Source of the DNA: Rufibacter sediminis
Lineage (GTDB): Bacteria > Bacteroidota > Bacteroidia > Cytophagales > Hymenobacteraceae
Assembly (NCBI RefSeq): GCF_014269285.1
Contig: NZ_JACOAF010000011.1
Span: forward strand, 1 to 64,000
DNA: 64,000 bases
Direction of reading: 5' to 3'
Position numbers and translations under genes: made by a program. The first letter of the stretch is position 1. Every line of letters starts with the position of its first letter. A model generated the notes under the pieces. The model made no database searches. It was not told the origin of the DNA and saw only the letters and a list, made by a program, of their open reading frames with translations. Positions 7,842 to 17,738 of this stretch are shown here, in pieces.

Positions 7842-10800
7842 ATGGTGCGAACTCTACGACTCCTCACCTTTGCCTTGCTCCTGTTCCCGTTCACCATGTA
7901 CGGGGAAGGGTCAAAGCAGTTAACGCCCAACGCTTCCACGGCAGCTTTAACCAGCACCCTCAACGACAGGGTTGGGTACCTGGCGCACGACGCGAACTTT
8001 CCAAGCGCCACCGGGGTAGCCATCACCTCCCTCAGTTTCCTGAAGCCTGCCGGGTTCAGCCGTAACGGGGCTACTTATTCCAAAGACCACCGCCTCTACA
8101 TCCGGGTGAAGGCCGGGGAGACGCTTTACTACGGGGTGCGTCGGGCCGTCCATGACCAAACCACTGCCAACCAAGCAGACCTGACCATTACCCTCAGACG
8201 CACCAGTGTGGACGGCGTAGATGACGCTGGTTTCTCGCAAGCCAATACGTTAAGGGCGAACACCAACTCTACCAGAGACATGTTGCTGGTGGCAAACCAG
8301 AACGGGGTAATTGACAATGCCACCGAAGCGAACAACGGACCTAACCGCCCTGCCCGAGGGGCCTTTGCTGCCGTAACCAATGGGTATACGCCGCTCAGCA
8401 TCACCAACACCACTGGGGTAGACCAAGATTACTATGTAGAGTTCACCCAGGTAGGAGAATCTGGCTGGACCGACGATGGACGCCGTTTCTCGGTGTATGA
8501 CCTATGGGATTTCACGGTGATTGACGCAACCGGCGCCGAGAGACAGGGCCGGATGCGCGGCAAGCTGTGGTCTTTCTCTGCGGGCGGAGCAGACAACGTG
8601 TTCTCCAAAGACTTCAACATGTACCCCCTGATCCCAAGCGAGGACCAGGCCGGAAAATTCTTTGTAAAGAAAATCGAGCTGGCCGGCATAGCCCCGCAGA
8701 ACTTCTTCCGGTTTGTGACCAACCGCTTCGGGTCCACTACGGCCGCGGGCACCACGGCAGAGGAAAGAAGAAAAAGCCAGAACAGCCAGATAGACTACCC
8801 GGAGCTTTTCAACTTCGTGAACAACCCGGATGAAAGCATCTGGCTCAGCGCGGCAGCTCCCACTTTCACCGTTTCCATCAACAACACTTGCAATCCCACT
8901 ACTAATGGAGGGAAATCGACTTTCAACCTGAATACAACTGAGAGCAGCACGTTCATTGTCTTGATCAACCTGAATGGGGTGAATGGGTACCAACCAGGAT
9001 CTGCCGACGTGTTGCTACAATCTTCGGGGGTCAAAGGCACCCGGGCGGTGGAATGGAACGGCTTGAACGGCCTCGGCCAAGTGGTGCCTAAAAACACCAC
9101 GCTCAACTACTTCTTCCGGAACGGGAGCGCTCCGGTGCATTTCCCGGTGTGGGACGCGGAGAAAAACCTGGATGGTTTCCGGGTGCAGGATATACGGCCA
9201 ATGGCCGGGTCCAACTATGACGGGCTCCTTTTCTGGGATGACACCAACCTGCCTACCTCATCGTTCCCAACTCCTCAGTCTGAACTGTTCGGGGTGGTTT
9301 CTTCCAGCGGGGTACACCGGTGGGGAACTTCCACCGCCGCCGCCGGTGACTTGAAAACGGTCAATACTTGGACCTACGGCTACACAGGCTCCAGCCAACA
9401 GTCTGCCACCTTCGCCTATGACTGTAGCGCAGAAGTGGCCGTCACCAACACTGCCTCCACAGCTCCTTACGCCATTGGTAAAGAATTTACTTACACCGTG
9501 ACCGTCATCAACAACGGCCCGCTCCCCGCCTCCAACGTGGTGGTAACCGACCAGTTGGATGCCACAAAACTACAGTTCGTGAGCTCCTCAGATGCCGCTT
9601 ACAACAGCACTACCGGTGCCTGGAACGTGGGAACCTTGGCGGTAGGAACATCCAAGACCTTAACTATTACGGCCAAGCCGCTGGCGATAGGTACCATCAC
9701 CACCACTGCCTCCCAAACCCATACCGAAGCAGATAACGTGACTACCGACAACAGTGCCTCGGCTACTATCACCGTGCAACCATCCGCGGATATTGCAGTA
9801 ACCAACACTGTTCCCAGAACCAGCTACTACAATGGAGAATTGGTGACCTATACCATCATGGCCCAGAACTTAGGCCCCAATGCTGCCACTGGAGTTACCA
9901 TTACAGATAAGTTACCTACAGGACTAATCTTACAAGGAAGTACTCCAACGGGTTACGATGCCACTACCGGAGTCTGGACCGTGGGTAACCTCACCGTGAA
10001 CGAGACAAAAACCATCACCCTGACTGCGAGAGCCTCTCAACAAGGAACGCATACCACTACGGCAACGGTAGGCAGCAGAACCGGCTACGAACTGGACCTG
10101 AACAGCAGCAACAACACCATGTCCAACACCATTACCGTTCTGCCTTCCGCGGACGTAGCGGTCACCAACACAGTTTCCAATGTCAATCCGGGGCAGGGAG
10201 ACGCCATCACTTACACCGTTACAGCGGTAAACAACGGCCCTAGCAACGCCACTAATGTTTCAGTGGCGAACCAACTGCCGGCCGGGTTAACCATCACAGG
10301 CTATACGGCCAGCAACGGTACATTTGATGCCGCTACCGGTACCTGGACGGTGGGAACCATTGTCACGAACGGATCACAGACGCTGACCATCACGGCAAAA
10401 CCTACCTTGACGGGGACCTTAGCCGTAACCTCCTCCCAGACCCACACAGAGTATGACGCTATAAGCACCAACAACACCGCCAGCACCACCATCACGGTGA
10501 AACCAACCGCCGATGTGGCCGTGACTAACGTGATTACCTCGCCCTTCAAAGCCACTTACGCCAATGGTGACGAGGTGACCTATACCGTAACCGTTAGCAA
10601 CAATGGCCCAAGCACGGCTACCAATGTGGTGGTGACTGACCAGCTTCCGGCTTCTCTGACGTTGGTGAACAACTCCACCAGCACAGGTTCTTATAATCTG
10701 ACCTCGGGAACCTGGTCTGTGGGAACCTTGGCCAACGGCGCCTCCGCCACCCTTACTTTGGTGGGGAAAGTAAACCAAAGTGCCATCATCACCACCACCG

Positions 10801-13800
10801 CTACGCAAACTCACACCGAGTACGACAACACCAACGGGAACAACAGCGCCTCCAATTCCATCACTTCCGGCACCGGCACCATCACCGCCGATATCCAGGT
10901 GACCACCGGTATGTCTGCCGGTCCGTATTACACCGGCAAGCCTATTACCCTGGGTGTGCGGGTAGACAACGTGGGTCCTGATGCGGCCACTGGCGTTTCT
11001 ATCAACGCATTGATTCCGGCTGGTTTCACTTTGGTGAGCGCTACCCCTAAAGTAGGCACCTATGACGCCACAACCGGCATCTGGACCTTGGGCAACCTGG
11101 CGGCCGGAAGCTTTACCGGAATGAACCTGGTAGTAGTGCCCAACATTGACAATACCGTGACCACCGGCAAGGAGTATACCTTCACCGCCACGAAAAGAAC
11201 AGGAAACGAGTCTGACACCAATACCGCCAACAACACTGCCTCCGCCACTTTCACGGTGCAGAAAGCGGCAGACCCAACGGTAAGCGTGGCAGTAACTGGC
11301 GATGTGAATGGTGTCTTCTACAAAGGCATCACGGAGGCTACCTTCACCTTGACCGTGACTAATAACGGCCCAGACAGAGCCACTAATCTGGTGGGATATG
11401 ACACTCGCACCGGAACCATCGACATCACCTCCGCAGAGCTGGACAAGGGATATAACCCAACCACTGGTAAATGGATCATTCCTTCCCTGAACCCCGGCGA
11501 ATCTGTGACCTTGGTGGTGAAAGGAATTCCCAACACCACCGGCCGCCTGAACCTGGGAGGAAACATTGCCTCCCTGGACCAGACCGATCTCAACCTGGAG
11601 AACAACAAAGCTGTTGCCTTGTTGAACGTAGTACCAGTGGCAGATCTGCAAGTGACCAACACTCCGGCGGGAGGGCCATATCATAACGGAAGATCTACTG
11701 GCTTTACTGTCACTGTGAAAAACAACAGCACAGACGCGGCCACAGGTGTGAAGATTGAGGATATCCTTCCTGCTAATCTACACTTTGAACAAGCTACCGC
11801 ATCTGTAGGAATCTATGATGCTAAGTCGGGAATTTGGACCCTGGGCACAGATCTGCTTCCAGGCTCTACAGAAACACTGGTTATCATGGTGAAGCCCGCT
11901 TCCGGTACTAGCGTTTATACAACCACCGCCTCGGTGAAAACAGCCAATGAGTATGACAATAATACGGCCAACAACAGCGCCACCGCGCAAATTGCAACAG
12001 AGAAAACCGCTGATGTAGCTATAGCAAGTTCTATAGAAGTTGGGCCTTATTATGTAAATGGTCAGTACCTGGTCACCATCACGGCCACCAACAACGGACC
12101 AGACCCAGCTACTGGGGTAGTGGTGTCGGCACATGTTGCCCCTGGGGTAACTTTGGTGCCAGGCAGCGGTAAACAGTCAGATGGAACTACCATTGATGCA
12201 GCCACGGGTATCTGGACCATCGGTACCATCGGGGTGAATGAAACCAAGACCCTGACGTTCCTGGCTCAGCCTATCACCTCCGGAATCCTGAACAGCTACG
12301 GAGTGAAAACTGCCCAAGCTGAATTTGACCCTAACGGTGGCAACACTGCTAACGGCAACAACAGCACCGCGGTAGTATTTGAGGTTCAAGACCGCGAAGC
12401 CGCTGCCCAGGTGCTGCTCACCGACAGGCACATGTTCTTCTTCAACACCGGAGACCACATTGCTGAACTCACTGACCCAGATGGCCCAATCCAGAGTGCG
12501 GAAATCATCAACGGCTCTTTACCTGGCGGTGTGCGCCTGGGTAATGACGGGGCACTGGAAGTAGACAACAAGTTCAACCTGGTTCCGGGGACTTATACTT
12601 TGACCGTGAGAACCACCGATGCCACCGGCGGGGTAAGTGCAACCACTTTCACCTACGTGATCTCCGGCGACTGGGACAATGACGGCGTAGCCGATGTAGA
12701 CGACCTGGATGATAACAATGACGGCATCATCACTGAACCGGGAGCCGTGAACCCAACCGCAGACGCTGACGGCGACGGCATCTACAACTACCTGGACACT
12801 GACTTTGTGCACCCGGTATACGGAGCCTTCAGAGACGTGAACCATGATGACATCCACGATGCGTTTGACATTGACCTGGACGGTCTGATCAGAGGATACG
12901 ACATTGACATTGACGGAGACGGTATCCCGAATGCCATTGAGGCAAACGGCGGTGTGGCCCCTGCCGGTTACAACCCATTGACCGGAACCTTCACCGGACC
13001 AGTGAACCAATACGGCATTCCGCTGGCCGTACTGGATGCCAACGGAAACATGAAACTACCTAATACGGATACCGATGGCGACGGCCACCGTGATTTCCAG
13101 GACATTGACTCAGACAATGACGGTCTTCTGGACAACTTGGAAGCTCAGTCTACCTTCGGATATGTGGCCCGGACCGGGGCAGACAGTGACCGTGACGGTC
13201 TGGACAACGCCTATGATCCAACCTGCGGCTGCAGCACAAACGGAACCGCAGTAGCCCTTGTGAACACCGATGCAACGGACAAGCCTGACTACCTGGACAC
13301 CAACAGCGACAATGACCAGTACGAAGACTACGTGGAGTCTCTGGACGATGACCAGGACGGCATCACCCTGGGTGACTACAAAACCCGCGCAGCCGCCTTC
13401 GAGGCCAAAACTGGATTGGGCTACTACACCACTTCGGACAGCAACAACAATGGCATTCCTAACTGGCTGGAGAGAGTGAACGGAACCTATGCCTTCCTCA
13501 TCCCAAGCAACAAGTACTACCATGACACCGATCTGGACGGAATAGTAGACCTGTTTGACACAAGCAATGGAGGCGCAACCATTAACCAACCGTTAGTGTT
13601 ACTCCCCGGCACCACAGACAAGTATGAGTACGCCGCACGCAGCAGCGCCCTGGCCACTCCACTTCCGGTGACGTTGATCAGCTTCACCGCCAAAGCCCAG
13701 AAAGAAGGCGTGCAACTGGTGTGGGCCACCGCCTCGGAGAAGGACAACAGCTTCTTCCAGGTGGAGCGCAGCGCAGATGGAAAGGATTTTGTGGCTATCG

Positions 13801-14210
13801 GTCAGGTGAAAGGCCTCGGTAACAGTAACGTGCTGGTCAGCTACTCCTTCAACGACGTGGCTACCCCTGAAGGTACCGTGTACTACCGCCTCAAGCAGGT
13901 GGACATTGACGGAAAGTTCGAGTACAGCAAAACCATCGCCGTGCAGACGAAAGGAATTGCTCCGGTTCAGGCAACCTTGAAGGCCTATCCGAACCCAACT
14001 GCTGATGCTGTAAACCTGGATCTAACCAAAGTAGCCACCGCACCGGTGACCATCAAGGTAATTGCCCTGGATGGGCGTCTTATGGAATCATTGGAGGTTA
14101 CGGGCGGGTCGGTACAGAAAGTTGATCTAACCAAGGTCGCGGCAGGAACCTACCTGCTACAGATGACAGGCATAGACTTTGAGACCGTCACCCGCGTGGT
14201 GAAGCAATAA
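7842..14210 (+). CDS. Giant secreted DUF11-repeat protein with T9SS sorting domain
   Basis: This 2122-residue cell-surface protein starts with a signal peptide (about residues 1-21, 'RLLTFALLLFPFTMYG'). A unique N-terminal domain (about 25-520) is followed by eight DUF11/CARDB-like repeats of about 120 residues (about 525-1515), each opening with a variant of 'ADVAVTN' and containing 'TYTVTVxNNGPxxATNV' and 'GxWTVGTL'. A cadherin-like domain (about 1517-1608) leads into a calcium-binding-type region rich in DxDxDG motifs (about 1609-1920, thrombospondin type 3-like), then an FnIII-like domain and a C-terminal T9SS type A sorting domain ('KAYPNPTADAVNLDL', ending 'GTYLLQMTG'). The gene is monocistronic, with its own leader and a strong terminator. 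A likely role is adhesion or a surface stalk, inferred from architecture. Confidence 0.92.
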   Translation: MVRTLRLLTFALLLFPFTMYGEGSKQLTPNASTAALTSTLNDRVGYLAHDANFPSATGVAITSLSFLKPAGFSRNGATYSKDHRLYIRVKAGETLYYGVRRAVHDQTTANQADLTITLRRTSVDGVDDAGFSQANTLRANTNSTRDMLLVANQNGVIDNATEANNGPNRPARGAFAAVTNGYTPLSITNTTGVDQDYYVEFTQVGESGWTDDGRRFSVYDLWDFTVIDATGAERQGRMRGKLWSFSAGGADNVFSKDFNMYPLIPSEDQAGKFFVKKIELAGIAPQNFFRFVTNRFGSTTAAGTTAEERRKSQNSQIDYPELFNFVNNPDESIWLSAAAPTFTVSINNTCNPTTNGGKSTFNLNTTESSTFIVLINLNGVNGYQPGSADVLLQSSGVKGTRAVEWNGLNGLGQVVPKNTTLNYFFRNGSAPVHFPVWDAEKNLDGFRVQDIRPMAGSNYDGLLFWDDTNLPTSSFPTPQSELFGVVSSSGVHRWGTSTAAAGDLKTVNTWTYGYTGSSQQSATFAYDCSAEVAVTNTASTAPYAIGKEFTYTVTVINNGPLPASNVVVTDQLDATKLQFVSSSDAAYNSTTGAWNVGTLAVGTSKTLTITAKPLAIGTITTTASQTHTEADNVTTDNSASATITVQPSADIAVTNTVPRTSYYNGELVTYTIMAQNLGPNAATGVTITDKLPTGLILQGSTPTGYDATTGVWTVGNLTVNETKTITLTARASQQGTHTTTATVGSRTGYELDLNSSNNTMSNTITVLPSADVAVTNTVSNVNPGQGDAITYTVTAVNNGPSNATNVSVANQLPAGLTITGYTASNGTFDAATGTWTVGTIVTNGSQTLTITAKPTLTGTLAVTSSQTHTEYDAISTNNTASTTITVKPTADVAVTNVITSPFKATYANGDEVTYTVTVSNNGPSTATNVVVTDQLPASLTLVNNSTSTGSYNLTSGTWSVGTLANGASATLTLVGKVNQSAIITTTATQTHTEYDNTNGNNSASNSITSGTGTITADIQVTTGMSAGPYYTGKPITLGVRVDNVGPDAATGVSINALIPAGFTLVSATPKVGTYDATTGIWTLGNLAAGSFTGMNLVVVPNIDNTVTTGKEYTFTATKRTGNESDTNTANNTASATFTVQKAADPTVSVAVTGDVNGVFYKGITEATFTLTVTNNGPDRATNLVGYDTRTGTIDITSAELDKGYNPTTGKWIIPSLNPGESVTLVVKGIPNTTGRLNLGGNIASLDQTDLNLENNKAVALLNVVPVADLQVTNTPAGGPYHNGRSTGFTVTVKNNSTDAATGVKIEDILPANLHFEQATASVGIYDAKSGIWTLGTDLLPGSTETLVIMVKPASGTSVYTTTASVKTANEYDNNTANNSATAQIATEKTADVAIASSIEVGPYYVNGQYLVTITATNNGPDPATGVVVSAHVAPGVTLVPGSGKQSDGTTIDAATGIWTIGTIGVNETKTLTFLAQPITSGILNSYGVKTAQAEFDPNGGNTANGNNSTAVVFEVQDREAAAQVLLTDRHMFFFNTGDHIAELTDPDGPIQSAEIINGSLPGGVRLGNDGALEVDNKFNLVPGTYTLTVRTTDATGGVSATTFTYVISGDWDNDGVADVDDLDDNNDGIITEPGAVNPTADADGDGIYNYLDTDFVHPVYGAFRDVNHDDIHDAFDIDLDGLIRGYDIDIDGDGIPNAIEANGGVAPAGYNPLTGTFTGPVNQYGIPLAVLDANGNMKLPNTDTDGDGHRDFQDIDSDNDGLLDNLEAQSTFGYVARTGADSDRDGLDNAYDPTCGCSTNGTAVALVNTDATDKPDYLDTNSDNDQYEDYVESLDDDQDGITLGDYKTRAAAFEAKTGLGYYTTSDSNNNGIPNWLERVNGTYAFLIPSNKYYHDTDLDGIVDLFDTSNGGATINQPLVLLPGTTDKYEYAARSSALATPLPVTLISFTAKAQKEGVQLVWATASEKDNSFFQVERSADGKDFVAIGQVKGLGNSNVLVSYSFNDVATPEGTVYYRLKQVDIDGKFEYSKTIAVQTKGIAPVQATLKAYPNPTADAVNLDLTKVATAPVTIKVIALDGRLMESLEVTGGSVQKVDLTKVAAGTYLLQMTGIDFETVTRVVKQ

Positions 14211-14226
14211 CCTTAAAACCAAATCT

Positions 14227-14270
14227 GCAAAAAGGGAAGGGGCACTAAATGGCGCCCCTTCCCTTTTTGC
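14227..14270 (+). terminator. Intrinsic terminator of the giant surface protein gene
   Basis: A perfect 17-bp inverted repeat (14227-14243 with 14254-14270, loop of 10) has A-rich and T-rich ends (GCAAAAAGGGAAGGGGC / GCCCCTTCCCTTTTTGC). It begins 17 bp after the stop codon. Confidence 0.85.
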
Positions 14271-14663
14271 ATGTCCCTCCTATGATTATAGCCTTAAATC
14301 AGAAAAGAGGAGAAAAAACTAACCCCAGTTTTAGACCTATTTCCAACAAAGCTACCCTCATTCCCCAGATAGAACATGTCCCAGGTGTCTGTGGCCGTCC
14401 TCCACGACATGGCAGGCCCATAGTACCTCTTATGTCAAATCCCAAGAGCCTGCAACTTTACAAGACAAAACTCAGCCTTGCTAGCAATCCATGCTATTAG
14501 CCTCCTGGACAGAACAGGCATTATAGGCTAAGCAAATCTCCTCCGGCTGAACATAACCTTCGTTATGGACTTACAATCTTTGGCTGAACAATCTTTAACT
14601 GAAGGTAGACCCCACGGGTAAAGGAAGGTTAAGCATTGCCTGAGCATGCCCAGGAATTTCCCG
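14271..14663. other. Intergenic region without recognised features
   Basis: The 83-codon frame overlapping this stretch (14249-14500) starts inside the terminator and has no coding character. I see nothing else in it. Confidence 0.5.
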
Positions 14664-14698
14664 CCCCGCTTGCGCACAGCAAGCGGGGATTGTTTTTT
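14664..14698 (+). terminator. Intrinsic terminator directly ahead of the duplicated module
   Basis: CCCCGCTTGC (14664-14673) pairs with GCAAGCGGGG (14679-14688), followed by ATTGTTTTTT. It would stop plus-strand transcription just upstream of the promoter at 14703 and so insulates the module. No gene immediately upstream needs it. Confidence 0.7.
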
Positions 14699-14702
14699 CC
14701 CC

Positions 14703-14710
14703 TATCTTCG
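14703..14710 (+). promoter_or_regulatory. Candidate -7 promoter element of left module copy
   Basis: TATCTTCG resembles TAnnTTTG and lies 18 bp before the ancestral ATG at 14728. The flanking bases (ATTGTTTTTTCCCC before it) are similar to those at the equivalent place in the inverted copy, so homology between the copies reaches into the promoter. Confidence 0.45.
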
Positions 14711-14727
14711 GGCTATATATACAAGCA

Positions 14728-15050
14728 ATGCCGTTCAGGAAAAAAGCAACGAGGAGTTAGAGCGGATCCTTTCCAGGGTCGAGGAACTGGGGGACGCGTA
14801 CGGGGACAACGGCCAAGCCCTGGCCGACCACATGGGAGAGGCGCTACTGGTATTCGGCGGCCTGGCCAACCAGGGTTTCACCGAGGACCACCTCGACCAC
14901 ATCATCAACTATTGACGCTCGCGGGTGGAGTACGCGCTCTACCTGGTGGAGCGCGAGGAGCGGGAGGACGCGCTCCAACTCGCCAGGCAGACCCTGAGCT
15001 ACTACCTCAAGAACAGCCAGCTGGGGGCCGGCAGCGAGGTGGGACTCTGA
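14728..15050 (+). pseudogene. Broken left copy of small helical module protein A
   Basis: Aligning this locus with the intact paralog at 18084-18407 shows the ancestral start at 14728 (ATG CCG TTC AGG). A net one-base loss in the A run at 14740-14745 puts the start codon out of frame. Further down, TGA at 14916-14918 replaces the TGC cysteine codon of the paralog, after which homology continues in the same frame ('SRVEYALYLVEREERED', 'LKNSQL') to the TGA at 15048-15050. Two independent lesions indicate a decaying gene rather than recoding. The encoded protein was soluble and helical, about 107 residues, of unknown function. Confidence 0.8.
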
Positions 15051-15087
15051 CCCCTCGGAAAGGGTTTCCCCGGAAGATTTTCCCCAG

Positions 15088-15393
15088 ATGCGCACAAACG
15101 AGAACCAATTCCTGTTGCTGGCCCTTCTGCTCCGGGAGGTCAGGGAGTACCAGTTGAAAAAAGCAAGCATGGAGGTGGCCGTTGCCCTATTGGACCAGAT
15201 CAAGGGGACCGTTTCCATTATAGACTACGATAACCGACAGGAGGAAGTAGCCGTCCTGGTGCTGGCGACCCTGGAGAGCCTCTCCCTCGCCGGGACCCTG
15301 GCCCGCCGGGGACATGTCCCCAAGGCGTTCACCGGCACGAGGCTGGCCCTCCTCCACCTGCTCAGGAAAGCGGCCCTGTTCCGGCAGCCGTAG
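15088..15393 (+). CDS. Small helical module protein B, left copy (101 aa)
   Basis: This copy is intact. It begins 'MRTNENQFLLLALLLREVREY' and ends 'LLRKAALFRQP', and aligns along its whole length with the protein at 17739-18044 ('MRRNENQFLLLDLLL' ... 'LLAKKALFQQP'). It has no signal peptide or membrane segment and is predicted all-helical, with a conserved 'LESLS' turn in the middle. It lies 37 bp downstream of the broken protein A gene, matching the 39-bp spacing in the other copy. Function is unknown. Conserved pairing of A and B suggests that they act together. Confidence 0.75.
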   Translation: MRTNENQFLLLALLLREVREYQLKKASMEVAVALLDQIKGTVSIIDYDNRQEEVAVLVLATLESLSLAGTLARRGHVPKAFTGTRLALLHLLRKAALFRQP

Positions 15394-15435
15394 TCGGACC
15401 TCTCTTGCCCCAACCCGCCGGACGGCCTGTCTCGC

Positions 15436-16543
15436 CTATTCCTTGGGCAGCTCTATGTATAAGGTGGAACCTTTGCCCTCCTCGCTCTCGAACCGGATGC
15501 GGCCCCCGTGCCACTCCACGATGGTCTTGATGATGGACATGCCCAGCCCCGTACTCGGCTCCCCCCCGCAGGCCCGGCCTCCGGGCCCGGGTGAACTTCT
15601 CGAACAGTTCGTCCCTGTACCTGGCGGGGATGCCGACGCCGTCGTCCTGGACCATGATGAGCACGCAGCCGTCCTTCTCCTCCAGCCCGATGCTGATTAC
15701 CCCGTCGTCCTGGGTGAACTTGATGGCGTTGGAGAAGAGGTTGTTGATGACCTGCGAGAACTTGTACTCGTCCACCTGGGCGTAGAATTTGTCGGCCGAG
15801 GAGGTGAACCGGATCTCCTTTTTAATGTCTCGCCCTCCCGTTACTGCTCGATGATGTCCCAGACCATCTTCCCCAGGTCCACCCGGCTCTTCTTCATCAC
15901 CGTCTGGGAGGACTCCAGGAACTCCTGCTGCACGAACTCCCGGATCAGGCGCACGTTCCGGGCGCAGCTCTCGCGGATGATGCGGATGGTCTCGTTCACT
16001 TCCTCGTCCCCGTACCTCTCCGTGCTTTCCGAGAGAATCTCAGTGAGGGCGTGGATGTTATTCAACGGACCGGCCAGGTCGTGGGAGAGGATCTCCAGCA
16101 CGGAGTCCTTCTTGGCGGCGAACTTCTGCATGTTGGCGACGCTCTCCTTCTGGGCGGTGATGTGGTCCACGATACCTGTTATGGTCTCTTTCCCCTGCGC
16201 CTCGGTGACCATGCGGGCTCACCGAGAGCCACCGCACGGATTTGTCGGGCAGCACGATGCGGAACTCGATCTCCTGCCGGATGATGCCCGCTGTTAGCTC
16301 CCGGTATTCTTTCGCCAAGTAGTCACGGTCGTCAGGGTGGACGGCCTCCCAGACGGTGGCCGGGTCGGTCAGGGCGCTTTCTCGCGTCCGGCCCCAGATA
16401 TGGCTGAAGGCGGGGTTGAGGAAGGTGAGGCGGCAGGAATCCAGGTCATAGGAGAACAGCACCTTGCCGGTCTGGGCGGCAAGGGTCTTGAGGAGGTCGG
16501 AGTCATGGTGGTCGTGCATGGCGTCGGTACTCATTATTGTCAT
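15436..16543 (-). pseudogene. PAS-domain sensor histidine kinase with three frameshifts
   Basis: Read across frames this is a compact cytoplasmic kinase. The first segment (16543 down to about 16210) encodes a PAS domain ('VLFSYDLDSCRLTFLNPAFS', then 'DLLxx'-type helices and 'WLSVS'). The second (about 16212-15841) holds the HisKA H-box 'EILSHDLAGPLNNIHAL'. The third (about 15840-15572) holds the N-box 'INNLFSNAIKFTQDDG' and G1 '[18 protein letters not shown]'. The fourth holds G2 '[18 protein letters not shown]' and the natural end 'LYIELPKE'. One-base shifts lie near 16205-16215, near 15843 and in the G run near 15565-15572. All key motifs survive, so decay is recent or the shifts are homopolymer sequencing errors. 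Confidence 0.8.
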
Positions 16544-16825
16544 TCAGTATAGTTATATAGGGATATGGGTCTTTTAATCCGAAACCTCGGTGGGTGTTAT
16601 GGATTGATCCGGAAAATCCGTCCCTTGGATTTGTACTTTCCTTTACCTGGGCGGGGAGGGTTTGGTCCAAAGTCGACTAGGGTTGATCCAGATAGGATCG
16701 TATCGCGTTTTCCATGGGACTTTCTAAAAACGGAGTAGAAGATTCCAACTTTCCCGGGGAAACCGAGTAAAAACGGGATAGCCTGTGTATTTATACAAAT
16801 ATTGCCAAAAACCTCGACTTCCCCC

Positions 16826-17215
16826 ATGACGAGAACGATAGGAACCGTGCTGCTGGTGGACGACGACCCCACCGCCCTCTACATCGCCCGAAACGTGCTC
16901 AGGAGACTGGGCGTCGCCGAGCTGGTCCTCACAGCCCACAACGGGCAGGAGGCCCTCCAGCTGATCCGCAGCGCCTGCGCGGAGCCCAACCGGGCGGCCC
17001 TTTGCCCCAGGCTGATCCTGGTGGACGTGAAGATGCCCGTCATGGACGGGTTCGAGTTCGTCGGGGCGCTGGGGACCATGGAGTTCCCGGTGAGGCCCGT
17101 CGTCGCCATGCTCTCCTCCTCGCAAAACCCGCGGGACCTGCGGCAGGCGGACGGGCGGGGGGTGGACGCCTACCTGGCCAAACCCCTCACGGCCCAGTCG
17201 CTGGGGAGTTCCTAA
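16826..17215 (+). CDS. Single-domain response regulator with frameshifted tail
   Basis: The receiver domain shows 'VLLVDDDPTALYIA' (acidic pocket), the phospho-acceptor aspartate in 'LILVDVKMPVMDGFEFV', 'VAMLSSSQN' and the conserved lysine in 'AYLAKPLTAQSL'. The start at 16826 ('MTRTIGTVLLVDDDP') fits the domain better than the upstream ATG at 16802. After 'QSLG' the frame ends as 'SS', but adding one base to the G run near 17202-17206 restores 'EFLRKAFEGAGL' and a stop at 17242-17244. The last helix is therefore lost or the G run is misread. It lies beside the frameshifted kinase, its likely partner. Confidence 0.85.
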   Translation: MTRTIGTVLLVDDDPTALYIARNVLRRLGVAELVLTAHNGQEALQLIRSACAEPNRAALCPRLILVDVKMPVMDGFEFVGALGTMEFPVRPVVAMLSSSQNPRDLRQADGRGVDAYLAKPLTAQSLGSS

Positions 17216-17402
17216 GGAAGGCCTTCGAGGGGGCCGGCCTGTAGCCCTTCAGGTTGTCACCCCATCCGTCGATTACCTCACTTGAGGACAAGCCGTAACC
17301 CCACCGTAGAAAACGGCTCCCCACCGTGCTTGTACCGCTTTTTCAACCAACCGTAACCTATCCTGCCCATCGGCTGTTGTTTACTACCACCACCAGGCAG
17401 GG

Positions 17403-17615
17403 ATGAAGAAAGCGGAGCATTTCAAAGGCGGGGTCAGGCAGGTTTCCCAGCGCCTGCCCCATAGGTCAAGGAGGCGCCGGGCCACCAGGCCCTACCTCGT
17501 GGTGTGGCATGGCCATGCGCTGGGGGAAAGGTTCGCCAGCGTCTACGAGGCCTACATGCACGCCCTGAACCGTTTCTGCTCGGAGGACTTCCTGGTAGAG
17601 AAAGAGGGAGGTTGA
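17403..17615 (+). CDS. Small protein of a family recurring in this window, 70 aa
   Basis: A basic N-terminus ('RSRRRRATRPYLVVWHG') precedes 'GERFASVYEAYMHALNR' and 'FCSEDFLV', which match the protein at 4442-4630. The pattern also fits 5430-5618. It resembles short DUF5678-like proteins. Function is unknown. It sits between the frameshifted response regulator and the right copy of the duplicated module. Confidence 0.6.
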   Translation: MKKAEHFKGGVRQVSQRLPHRSRRRRATRPYLVVWHGHALGERFASVYEAYMHALNRFCSEDFLVEKEGG

Positions 17616-17738
17616 TCACTTAACTATATCAACATTTGTTCAAGAGCGAGGAGGGGAAAGGTAATGCCTTTTTCATCGAGCTGCCCAAGCAGGAGGCAAG
17701 GAAGCCGGGCAGGCCTGGCCGTAGCGGGCAAGGGTCAG

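Noticed and set aside
10419-11684. 421-codon open frame antisense to the DUF11 repeats
   Set aside because: It is a shadow of repetitive, GC-biased coding sequence on the plus strand. It has no signal or domain and low-complexity composition.
14916-14918. TGA at a position that is Cys in the paralog, suggesting selenocysteine
   Set aside because: The same gene copy also has a frameshift just after its start codon, so loss of function explains the TGA better. No selenoprotein family is recognised.
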